Assembly (NCBI GenBank): GCA_030612185.1
Contig: JAUWOI010000051.1
Span: forward strand, 1 to 14,435
Direction of reading: 5' to 3'
From: Anaerolineae bacterium
GTDB taxonomy: Bacteria > Chloroflexota > Anaerolineae > B4-G1
DNA length: 14,435 nucleotides
Part shown: positions 1-6,274 of the stretch, piece after piece
How the letters are laid out: each line of letters starts with the position of its first letter
Position numbering within the stretch: position 1 is the stretch's first letter
The notes under the pieces: model-generated
What the model saw: only the letters and a program-made list of their open reading frames with translations
Databases searched by the model: none
Told to the model about the DNA's origin: nothing
Position numbers and translations under genes: made by a program

Positions 1-3000
1 CGTTGTCCACCTCGCTGGTGGTCTCCCACTCCAGTCGCACGCCGTCGGGCGCGCGCACGGCGCGGAAGTAGCCCAGCGTGACGGCGGTCGGGTTGGACCA
101 GTTGACCCCGCCGGGGGAGGGGACACCGCTGTCCACGCCGCCGGTGGTCTCCCAGTCAACAGGATCGTTGGTATCCGCGCTGTACTGGTCGCGGCCCAGC
201 GTGCGCCCGGCCGATAGGTTGCGCTGCACCCATCCGCCATTGGGCCACTGATTGGCGGCGACGGCCAGGTCGTAGAGGGCCGAGTCGCCCAGGGTACCGT
301 TGCTGTCCCAGTGCACGAAGTCCAGCATCGCGTCAGCCACCAGTTCGTTGCCGGCAAAGAGGGCGATTTGATCCTCGGTGTCGTCGAGGGCACCGGCGGA
401 GCCCGCGCCAGTGTACAGGTCGGTCTGGCTGTTGGTGCCATCGCCCAGGTGGACGATGACGTAGCCGGCGGTGGGCAATACCAGGGCGGTGCCGCCGACC
501 TGCGGGATGGTGTAGGCCAGCGTGTCGCCGTCACTCAGCGTGCGCCCGGTCAGCACTACGTCTGTGGTGCCGTGGTTGTACAACTCGATCCACTCGTCGC
601 CCGTGGACGGGTGGTACATAACCTCGTTGATCACCAGTTCCACCTCGCTGGCCTCGTCGGCGCCCACGACCACGACCGCCACGTCCTGCGTCGTGTAGAG
701 GTCGCCGCCGACGGGGGAGCCGGTTCCGCTGGTGGTCGCCACGCAACGTTGCCGGCTGCCCGGCGTCGCGCCAGAGGGCACGGTGGTGGTAATGACAAAG
801 TGGTGCACGCCGCCGGCGGGGGACATGGAACCATTGTGGTTCCAGGCGATGGTCCAGGAACCGTCGGTGTGCTGTGTCTCGGTCACAATGGCGCTGGAGA
901 GTTGCTCCGGGGTGCTGTAGTTGCCCGAGGTGTACTCCATGTCGGCGGGTATGTCCATGGTGGTGACCGGGTCGTATAACGTCTCCTCCGCCACCCATAC
1001 GTCGGCGGTGAAGGCGACCTGCTGCCCGGCGGCGCGCTGGTAGTGACTGGGCAGGTAAACCAATGCCGGGTCGGGGTAGAGGATGGTGGTGGCGTAGGTC
1101 ATCCAGTTGTCGTTCCAGTTGGTGTCCATCACGCTGACCACCTCGTCGGATTCGACGACCAGGTACGGTCCCTCGGGGTCCACACTGCCCGAGTTAGGGC
1201 GGTCGCCGTTGTGGATGGATTCCCAATCCCAGACGTCCAGGGCGACGTCGTAATACCCCTCTTCCGGTACCGTAAAGTGCCGCCAGATCCGACCGGTCAT
1301 AATCTCGTTGATGACCACCTTTCCCGGGATCGGCATGGCAGGCTTCATCCTTCCTGCCGCCAGACAGGAAACGTCGTTCTCCGCCCGGGGGGTGCCAAGG
1401 AACGCACCCAGGTTATCGGCTATGTTGTCATGCCAGGTCCAGGCATCGGCCCAGTTGTCGGGATCATTGACCTCATTGAAGGGATTGATGCGGGATAGGG
1501 CATAGTAGACGCCATGTTCGCCCCAGGTTTCGCTGTAGGTAAGGACCTCTGTGTAGTCCGTGCCATCGGTCAGTGTCAGTGTGTCCCCGCCGTTGTCCAA
1601 CTTGAAATAGGGGTTGCCCCCGCCGTAGATGAAATCGGAGGGAACCTCGGTTGCCTTCTCGTGGTACTCCAGCAGATAGTAGTCTCCCGCCGCGACGTAG
1701 GCGTGCTCCGGCAATGCAATGGTCTCACCGGCGCTGTTAGTCAAGGTCCAGCCGCTGAGGTCCACGCCGGCAGCGGTGCCGTTGTACAGTTCGACCCACT
1801 CGCCGTAGGCATCGGGGTCGTAGACGGCCACGTCTGCTTCCTCGTTGGCGAAGATGTAGAGGTGAGTAAGTTTGGTCGAGCCACTGCCGGTCTCCAGATT
1901 CGGCTCGGTGGCGGGTGGCCCCAGGTAGGCCTCGAAGCGCCGACCTGCGCCGGTGCCTGCCGCCGACGAGATGTAGGTGGCGATGTCGGAGGTGCCGTAA
2001 CTACCGGTCTCGAACCAGTTGCTCTCAAAGACAGATACATTGGCCGTGGCCTTGACCTCGAAGAAGTAGTAGTCGTCTCCCAGTTCGTCGCCGATGAGTT
2101 CCAGGTGGCCGTGAGGCCCCAGTGTGGTGGTGTGCACGTCGTCCCACTGGGACGTGGTGGTATTCCAGCCGCGCACGGAGACGTCGGCCCCGTCGTCGTA
2201 GGTGACGAAGCGCAACTCGCGCTCGTGGTCCATGCCTTTGTCGTAGGGGATGCCGAAGTAGAAGGTGCGTCCGGCCGAGTAGCCGTTCTTGCTGGGCACG
2301 TAAGCGCCGCCGTCGCGCCGCCCATACGTGCTGTGGCCCAGGGTTCCATACTGGAGGGTGACCTTTTTGTTCGCCAGGAGGTGGTAGGTGTGCCCCACGT
2401 CCAGGTTGACAGTGAGACCATTTACGTCCAGCAGGTCTTCCCCGGCGTTCAGTTCCCAACTGCCGATCGCTGTCCCGGCGTCGTCGCCTACGACGCTGGT
2501 GTAGCCGGAGCCGGTCATCGCTGTGTCGGTCACGTCAATCAACTGCACCAGCGTGTCGTCGGAGTAGGCGATGGGGTCAATCTGGGGCTTCTGGCTGCTA
2601 TACATCTTAAAGACGTAGAAGTAGAAGTCGGTGCCAGCCATCGTTTTGTTGGTCGCCGGTACGAAATCGTGTTCCCAGGAGGTGTTGCGGGTGAAATTGC
2701 AGACGATGACCGGCTTGTTGGACGTGACCAGGAAGTAGTCCCCCTGGGTAGCCTGCGGCCCGCCCCGGTCGTCGTTGACGTCGCCGTCCTGGATGTAGAC
2801 CAGGTAACTTTGTCCTTTGTCCAGCGTGACACCCAGGTGGGTGTCGTCGTCGTCGCCGTCGTCGGTATCGTCGTCCACGATGTTCACCGTAGTACCGTCT
2901 TGCACAGCCGTGACGAGCAACCCAGGGTCGCGGCTGTTGCTGTCGGCATTGGGCGGTACGTAGACGCCGAACTTGGTGGAAGCCTCGCCCACGGCGTAGG

Positions 3001-3097
3001 CGGTCCAGCCTGATTGCAGTGCACCGAGTAGCATCAGCATCAGGCCAGCGACGAGTAGCCCACGTATCACGTGACTGAATTCTCTATTGATAGTCAT
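1..3097 (-). CDS. Secreted lamin-tail-domain (LTD) protein, C-terminus beyond window
   Basis: One uninterrupted frame runs from an ATG at 3097 to the left edge (about 1032 residues seen, no stop), so the gene is partial at its 3' end. A stop codon two codons upstream (3103-3101) fixes the start; only a weak purine-rich GAGTGAG precedes it. Residues 10-35 form a signal peptide (hydrophobic LLVAGLMLMLLGAL, likely cleavage after AYA at 33-35). Residues about 40-400 are beta-rich with an Asp-rich patch near 70-85 and look like an extracellular IgGFc-binding-like module. An LTD follows around EWVELYN (W434) and a second around INEVMYH/EWIELYN (W836). VINEIM at 595-600 resembles another LTD beginning, but the sequence after it does not continue as one. 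The last visible residues, GVRLEWETTSEVDN, match the beginning of the Fn3-like tails common in Chloroflexota exoproteins. Role inferred as cell-surface or secreted binding; no catalytic motif was seen. Confidence 0.85.
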   Translation of the reverse strand, partial: MTINREFSHVIRGLLVAGLMLMLLGALQSGWTAYAVGEASTKFGVYVPPNADSNSRDPGLLVTAVQDGTTVNIVDDDTDDGDDDDTHLGVTLDKGQSYLVYIQDGDVNDDRGGPQATQGDYFLVTSNKPVIVCNFTRNTSWEHDFVPATNKTMAGTDFYFYVFKMYSSQKPQIDPIAYSDDTLVQLIDVTDTAMTGSGYTSVVGDDAGTAIGSWELNAGEDLLDVNGLTVNLDVGHTYHLLANKKVTLQYGTLGHSTYGRRDGGAYVPSKNGYSAGRTFYFGIPYDKGMDHERELRFVTYDDGADVSVRGWNTTTSQWDDVHTTTLGPHGHLELIGDELGDDYYFFEVKATANVSVFESNWFETGSYGTSDIATYISSAAGTGAGRRFEAYLGPPATEPNLETGSGSTKLTHLYIFANEEADVAVYDPDAYGEWVELYNGTAAGVDLSGWTLTNSAGETIALPEHAYVAAGDYYLLEYHEKATEVPSDFIYGGGNPYFKLDNGGDTLTLTDGTDYTEVLTYSETWGEHGVYYALSRINPFNEVNDPDNWADAWTWHDNIADNLGAFLGTPRAENDVSCLAAGRMKPAMPIPGKVVINEIMTGRIWRHFTVPEEGYYDVALDVWDWESIHNGDRPNSGSVDPEGPYLVVESDEVVSVMDTNWNDNWMTYATTILYPDPALVYLPSHYQRAAGQQVAFTADVWVAEETLYDPVTTMDIPADMEYTSGNYSTPEQLSSAIVTETQHTDGSWTIAWNHNGSMSPAGGVHHFVITTTVPSGATPGSRQRCVATTSGTGSPVGGDLYTTQDVAVVVVGADEASEVELVINEVMYHPSTGDEWIELYNHGTTDVVLTGRTLSDGDTLAYTIPQVGGTALVLPTAGYVIVHLGDGTNSQTDLYTGAGSAGALDDTEDQIALFAGNELVADAMLDFVHWDSNGTLGDSALYDLAVAANQWPNGGWVQRNLSAGRTLGRDQYSADTNDPVDWETTGGVDSGVPSPGGVNWSNPTAVTLGYFRAVRAPDGVRLEWETTSEVDN
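1337..1368. repeat. Short palindromic element inside the LTD gene
   Basis: This 32-bp stretch contains ggcagg pairing with cctgcc (6-bp arms, 10-nt loop) followed by an overlapping cctgcc/gacagg pair. It is read in frame as part of CLAAGRMKPAMP (about residues 578-589), a low-complexity join between the first LTD region and the next VINEIM segment. It looks like a REP-type insertion, but there is only one copy in the window, so the call is tentative. Confidence 0.35.
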
Positions 3098-3103
3098 CGC
3101 TCA

Positions 3104-3167
3104 CTCATTTACTCATTTACTCATCTACTCATTTACTCATCTACTCATTTACTCATCTACTCGTTAA
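3104..3167. repeat. Octamer tandem array A (CTCATTTA/CTCATCTA)
   Basis: Eight consecutive 8-bp units: seven are CTCATTTA or CTCATCTA and the last is the degenerate CTCGTTAA. The array fills the gap between the C25 peptidase and the LTD gene. On the minus strand the unit reads TAAATGAG or TAGATGAG; its TAG at 3159-3157 is the stop codon of the C25 catalytic frame, and the last residues (NE) are also array-derived. A second array of the same unit and orientation lies at 6195-6266. Confidence 0.95.
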
Positions 3168-4413
3168 TTCCTATCCTACTGACCACCGGCAGATACACTT
3201 GTTCGAGCCAATAGGCCAGGCGGGTTGCCGGGTCGCCCAGCAGAACGTAGGTATCTATTAGTGCGACGTGTTCGGGGGCCTGCTGGTACAGGAAGACCTG
3301 GGCGGCCACGGCCGCCAGCCCCAGGTTGGTGACGCCGTCGCTAAAGACGGCTGTGTACCAACCCTGATGGAGCCAGGCGTGCCCGGTTGCTACTCCCTGT
3401 CCGGTGGGCGACCAACTGGCCACGGCTCCCTTATCCGGCGCACGGACCAGGCTCTCCGCCAGCGAGGGGTAGTCCGGCACGTGATAGTAGCCCTCCCAGC
3501 AGGTCATAGGCAGAAAGACCGGGTAGCGGCCGCTGTTGTTCAACTGGGCCAGTTCGCCCAGTCCGAAAAGTTGCTCCTTGGCCCAGTAGTTGATCCAGCC
3601 GTGGCCCACGTAGTTGACCAGGAGGACGCCGTCGTTGATGGCGGCGACGGTGGCCGCGCGAGCACTCTCCGGGGTGGTGTGGGTTGCTCCAAAATAGACT
3701 TTGTGGGCGCTCATCCCGTCGGGCAGCAGATGGTCGGCCACCAGGTCGGAGTAGGCGGCAAAGTCATCAGGGCCATCGGCGTCGTCGGCCACAAAGAGGG
3801 CTCCAGAAGCCGGGTTCCTTCCGAAAAACCCGGCTTCTCCCTCATACGCCAGGATCTTATCCACCACAGCACTCAGTTCGTCCGGCGTGTTGACCGGCAA
3901 CCGGCCCAGCGCCATATCGGGCAGGGGGTCGTCGCCACTGACGGTCACAAAGCGAGTGTCGGCGGCGGTCTCGCCCAGCCAGGGGTCGGCCAGGGTCAGG
4001 TAGGGGGGCAACGGGTTGGCCGCGCCGGTGGACAGGTTGTCCTGGAAATCATAGTGGCCGTCGCCGACCAGCAGGACGTAACTGGGCGCGGGTGGCTGCC
4101 AGGAGGCGTAGGCGTAGGCCAGGAAGTCGCGGATCGCTTCTGCCGACAGTTCCCCGTCGCCGAATTCGTCGTAGACGTCCTGCAGGTCCACCAGTACCAC
4201 CCGCAGCCCCTGGCCCTCCCGGTGGCTGAGCAAGGGCTGGAGCGCACTGTGCAGGCTGGCGGGCGCGATGGCGATGTAGTCCGCGCCGTGGTCGGGAGTG
4301 TGCCAGTCGGAGGGCACATCTTGTTTGATGGTGGGAGTGCATACGGCGGTGGGGCCAGCGGCCAGGTAGACGTGGGGGGTGGGGGAGGGGTCGGTAAACG
4401 TCAAAGGTGACAC
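3157..4413 (-). CDS. C25 (gingipain-family) cysteine peptidase, catalytic C-terminal part (frame-split)
   Basis: This frame encodes the catalytic half of a peptidase C25 protein. Residues 45-125 carry the characteristic sequence ADYIAIAP, then AIRDFLAYAYASW and YVLLVGDGHYD. MALGRLPV lies at 167-174. The likely catalytic His is H271 in NYVGHG and the likely catalytic Cys is C305 in LPMTCWEGYY; LLGDPATRL (391-399) is the usual end of the domain. The last residues include EQVYLPVVSR, a YLPLV-type C-terminal motif. The nominal GTG at 4413 lies inside the heptamer array, has no ribosome-binding site and gives no signal peptide, so independent translation is doubtful. The N-terminal half is the adjacent frame ending at 4401. 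The peptide EAGFFGRNPAS (193-203) is encoded by an inserted palindrome. Family assignment is firm; expression as a functional product is uncertain. Confidence 0.85.
   Translation of the reverse strand: MSPLTFTDPSPTPHVYLAAGPTAVCTPTIKQDVPSDWHTPDHGADYIAIAPASLHSALQPLLSHREGQGLRVVLVDLQDVYDEFGDGELSAEAIRDFLAYAYASWQPPAPSYVLLVGDGHYDFQDNLSTGAANPLPPYLTLADPWLGETAADTRFVTVSGDDPLPDMALGRLPVNTPDELSAVVDKILAYEGEAGFFGRNPASGALFVADDADGPDDFAAYSDLVADHLLPDGMSAHKVYFGATHTTPESARAATVAAINDGVLLVNYVGHGWINYWAKEQLFGLGELAQLNNSGRYPVFLPMTCWEGYYHVPDYPSLAESLVRAPDKGAVASWSPTGQGVATGHAWLHQGWYTAVFSDGVTNLGLAAVAAQVFLYQQAPEHVALIDTYVLLGDPATRLAYWLEQVYLPVVSRIGINE
3805..3838. repeat. 34-bp hairpin, copy 1 (12-bp arms, 10-nt loop)
   Basis: The left arm agaagccgggtt (3805-3816) and right arm aacccggcttct (3827-3838) are perfect reverse complements around a 10-nt loop. 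It lies in coding sequence between the C25 segments VDKILAYEG and ALFVADDADG, where it encodes EAGFFGRNPAS. The same architecture recurs at 5494-5527 in the other half of the gene. From memory, similar elements are common in Chloroflexota and filamentous cyanobacteria. Confidence 0.85.
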
Positions 4414-4531
4414 GTGAGGCGTGAAACGTGAAACGTGAGGCGTGAAACGTGAAACGTGAGGCGTGAAACGTGAGGCGTGAAACGTGAAGCGTCAAGCGTC
4501 AAACGTGAAGCGTCAAACGTCAGAGGTGAAG
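4392..4531. repeat. Heptamer tandem array C (TTTCACG/CCTCACG/TTTGACG), frame-breaking
   Basis: Twenty consecutive 7-bp units with no spacers. On the minus strand the units from 4406 to 4531 are mostly TTTCACG, CCTCACG, CTTCACG and TTTGACG. The array begins with CTTCACC-TCTGACG and ends with TGTCACC-TTTGACG, two similar flanks exactly 17 units (119 bp) apart. The N-terminal C25 frame passes through as repeated SRLTFHV and ends at TGA 4403-4401; the C-terminal frame emerges from the array as SPLTFTDPSP. Confidence 0.97.
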
Positions 4532-6215
4532 TGTGGTGTGTGTTCGTTAGCAGGGTGGGGGAGGTGGGGTTGGCTATGTCGAGGAGGAAGATGGGGTCGG
4601 CGGTGAAGTTGGTCAGTTCGTGGGTGGCGGCTCCGTCGTGGGGCACGGTCAGTGTGTCGCCGGTGGCGGTGGGGGTGCGTTGGTAGGTGAGTTCGAGCCA
4701 GTTGACCAGCGCCGCGTCTGTCGTCGCGCCGGTGTCCGGGACGACCTGCACTTCCAGGTTCTCGTTGAGCGCGCCGCCGTAAACAGGCGGTGAGGTGGCA
4801 TGCGCGCCGCCGTGAACGGGCGGCGCTGGGTCGCAGATCTGCCCATATCCGTTGCTGTCCTGAAATCCGCGTTCTAACATCGCAGACGGAAAGTCGAACG
4901 TCGCCTCGGTTGCCTCTTGCCCGTCCCAGGTCACGTCGCCCAGAGTGTGCCCGTTGAGCAACACGCGGGTGTGATGGTCGGGGTTGATGCCGGGATAGGA
5001 GGTGTACCCCTGGAGCGCGAGACGCAGTGTGGCGGTGTAGTCGCCGCTCGCTGCCCCGGGCGGATAGATTGTGAAGTAGGCTGAGAGGCTATTCTGGTAG
5101 TTCTCCCAGTACCAGTGGTCGGTCTCCTCCAGCATGGGAAGTTGGGAGCGGTAGAGTTCATTTTCCTCAAAGTGCGCAGTGACGGTGTAGGCGGGCGTGG
5201 CCGGGCTGCCGTCGGGTGGGACGGAGCGGGTGAGCATACGTGTCCCGGTTATGCCGCCGTAGGTCAGCCAGTAGATGTTCTCGTCGCCGTAGCGGCTTCT
5301 GCGTTGCTGGCCGTAGAAGTAGAGCGTATCGTCTTCCTCCCAGAGTGAAACCTCTGTGCCGTCGTCCAGCAGGCGTAACGTGACCGGGTCGAGTGTGTCC
5401 ATCGGCAGCCCTGCCGCCGCCAGGTCTGCGTGGGTCAGGCGGTACAGCCCGTCAGCCGATACGGTGACTTTGTACCAGGGGATGTTGTCTTCTAGAAACC
5501 GGGTTGTTCGGAAAAAACCCGGTTTCTGCCGCCATACGCGAGCCTGCTCGTAGTTCACCAGGGCGCGGGCCAGTACCGGTTCCCACAGCGGATGCTCCGG
5601 CCTAATCGCCGTCGAATGCGTCGCCGTCGAATGCGTCGCCGTCGAATGAATTCGACGGCTGATATGGGAAACCCGTTCAAACGGGTTAAGCCCAATAAGC
5701 GCAACACGTTTTAACGTGTTTTGAGTGGCAGGCCCCGAATTCATTCGGGGCTCGAACGTTCGGGGCATTCGGGGCTCGAACACGATCTGCACATCGGCGT
5801 AGGGAGGCGCGGCCTCGATATGCTCGCTATCCTCGTCGCCGGTGTGCCTCAACCGCACGGCGGCGAAGGGCTGATCGCGCAAGCGGCCGGTGAGCGCCAC
5901 CTCCACCTCCAGCGGCAAGCGATCGTCGAGCAGTTGGGCCGAGACCTCAGCGCCAGCGGGGATGCCGACGAGCACGATGCGCTCTTCTCCTTTACGGGGG
6001 GTAGGCGTGACCCGCAACAACAGGCCAATGTCACTGGTCTCCAGGAGCACGGCGCCAGGCCCGCCGCCCGTGACGCGAGCAACCGGCGGCGACATCAGAC
6101 ACAGGCCGATGATAGGCAGATTCAGCAGAGCGTGATTCTGTAGTGACGACTTCAGTCGTCCTAGCGCGAGTGCGACTGAAGTCGCTACTACGAGCCCATT
6201 TACTCGTCTACTCAT
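4401..6215 (-). CDS. C25 peptidase-family protein, N-terminal part (frame-split)
   Basis: This 604-residue frame is the N-terminal half of the C25 peptidase protein whose catalytic part follows at 4413-3157. Residues 244-330 (NIPWYKVTVSADGLYRLTH, then LRLLDDGTEVSLW and YWLTYGG) and 350-440 (ELYRSQLP, HWYWENY, DHHTRVLLNGH) match the regions that precede C25 domains in Chloroflexota proteins. Homologues run on into the catalytic domain; here the frame enters a heptamer array at about residue 566 and stops at 4401. The ATG at 6215 lies in octamer array B without a clear ribosome-binding site, and residues 1-27 are repeat-encoded. M41 (6095), or a lost start before the hydrophobic ALLNLPIIGLCL (29-40), may be nearer the original signal peptide. 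Other repeat-derived insertions lie at about 146-205, 230-242 and 448-482. The family is clear; start and integrity are doubtful. Confidence 0.8.
   Translation of the reverse strand: MSRRVNGLVVATSVALALGRLKSSLQNHALLNLPIIGLCLMSPPVARVTGGGPGAVLLETSDIGLLLRVTPTPRKGEERIVLVGIPAGAEVSAQLLDDRLPLEVEVALTGRLRDQPFAAVRLRHTGDEDSEHIEAAPPYADVQIVFEPRMPRTFEPRMNSGPATQNTLKRVALIGLNPFERVSHISRRIHSTATHSTATHSTAIRPEHPLWEPVLARALVNYEQARVWRQKPGFFRTTRFLEDNIPWYKVTVSADGLYRLTHADLAAAGLPMDTLDPVTLRLLDDGTEVSLWEEDDTLYFYGQQRRSRYGDENIYWLTYGGITGTRMLTRSVPPDGSPATPAYTVTAHFEENELYRSQLPMLEETDHWYWENYQNSLSAYFTIYPPGAASGDYTATLRLALQGYTSYPGINPDHHTRVLLNGHTLGDVTWDGQEATEATFDFPSAMLERGFQDSNGYGQICDPAPPVHGGAHATSPPVYGGALNENLEVQVVPDTGATTDAALVNWLELTYQRTPTATGDTLTVPHDGAATHELTNFTADPIFLLDIANPTSPTLLTNTHHTSPLTFDASRLTLDASRFTPHVSRLTFHVSRLTFHVSRLTCHL
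4769..4825. repeat. Two 24-bp palindromic repeats, 33 bp apart, in C25 N-terminal half
   Basis: Copies at 4769-4792 and 4802-4825 match at 21 of 24 positions (gcgcgccgccgt-aac-ggcgg) and each can pair ccgcc with ggcgg around a short gt-aac loop. The 33-bp offset keeps frame, so the protein shows PPVHGGA and PPVYGGA eleven residues apart. They adjoin the 34-bp element at 4846-4879. Confidence 0.75.
4846..4879. repeat. 34-bp dispersed element, copy in C25 gene
   Basis: This stretch matches 11599-11632 at 32 of 34 bases in the same orientation. Here it encodes ERGFQDSNG in the C25 N-terminal half; the other copy encodes ERGFQDNNG at the end of the CheY-like gene. The distance between copies (6753 bp) is a multiple of 3, so both are read in the same frame. 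Confidence 0.9.
5494..5527. repeat. 34-bp hairpin, copy 2 (12-bp arms, 10-nt loop)
   Basis: The arms agaaaccgggtt (5494-5505) and aacccggtttct (5516-5527) are perfect reverse complements around a 10-nt loop, the same layout as 3805-3838. It encodes QKPGFFRTTRFLE between NYEQARVWR and DNIPWYKVTV, a point where the C25-associated family normally has a short linker. Confidence 0.85.
5606..5659. repeat. Three 15-bp tandem repeats ending in a 22-bp palindrome
   Basis: Three copies of a 15-bp unit (tcgccgtcgaatgcg and a variant) run from 5606 to 5650. The last leads into the hairpin gccgtcgaa-tgaa-ttcgacggc (5638-5659, 9-bp arms, 4-nt loop). Because 15 is a multiple of 3, the protein simply shows repeated HSTAT (about residues 190-203). 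Confidence 0.85.
5670..5720. repeat. Two short palindromes with 4-nt A/T-rich loops
   Basis: aacccgt-tcaa-acgggtt (5670-5687) and aacacgt-ttta-acgtgtt (5703-5720) are perfect 7-bp-arm hairpins with the same geometry but different arm sequences. Both are read through in the C25 N-terminal frame, giving NTLKRV and NPFERV. Confidence 0.8.
5732..5782. repeat. Palindrome plus partial direct duplication (gccccgaa family)
   Basis: gccccgaa-ttca-ttcggggc (5732-5751) is an 8-bp-arm, 4-nt-loop hairpin. It is followed by a second copy of the cattcggggctcgaac segment, so the protein contains FEPRM twice (about residues 146-158). It belongs to the same cluster of 4-nt-loop palindromes as 5638-5720. Confidence 0.75.
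6141..6190. repeat. 50-bp imperfect inverted repeat at the 5' end of the C25 gene
   Basis: The arms tagtgacgacttcagtcg (6141-6158) and cgactgaagtcgctacta (6173-6190) match at 16 of 18 positions around a 14-nt loop; each arm contains the near-palindrome cgacttcagtcg. It lies between octamer array B and the hydrophobic segment of the C25 protein and would encode about VVATSVALALGRLKSSLQ if the 6215 start is used. If translation starts later, this hairpin is intergenic and could cap the 3' end of the upstream transcript. Confidence 0.85.
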
Positions 6216-6266
6216 TTACTCATTTACTCATTTACTCGTCTACTCGTCTACTCATTTACTCGTCTG
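6195..6266. repeat. Octamer tandem array B (CTCATTTA/CTCGTCTA)
   Basis: Nine 8-bp units (CTCATTTA, CTCGTCTA and degenerate end units) fill the gap between the stop of the 1486-residue protein (6275) and the C25 frame. The unit and orientation match array A at 3104-3167. On the minus strand, tandem TAAATGAG places stop codons and ATGs in all three frames over 24 bp; the apparent C25 start (6215-6213) is one of these ATGs. Confidence 0.95.
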
Positions 6267-6274
6267 GATCTCCG

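Noticed and set aside
1514..3013. Long plus-strand open frame of 499 codons opposite the LTD gene
   Set aside because: Its composition (Val/Gly/Asp-rich, no domain) is the antisense shadow of a clear secreted protein on the minus strand with signal peptide and LTD motifs.
3268..4410. Plus-strand open frame of 380 codons opposite the C25 catalytic gene
   Set aside because: The minus strand has C25 catalytic motifs (GHG, Cys305) and family-wide conservation; the plus frame has none.
4392..4531. CRISPR array
   Set aside because: Units are 7 bp, contiguous and without spacers; there are no cas genes nearby. It is a minisatellite.
3157..6215. Two independent genes for the C25 halves
   Set aside because: The second frame has no signal peptide or ribosome-binding site, its nominal start lies in the array, and together the halves match one protein family.
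3104..6266. Insertion sequence or transposon bounded by the octamer arrays
   Set aside because: No transposase, terminal inverted repeats or target-site duplication is visible; the flanks are direct tandem arrays.
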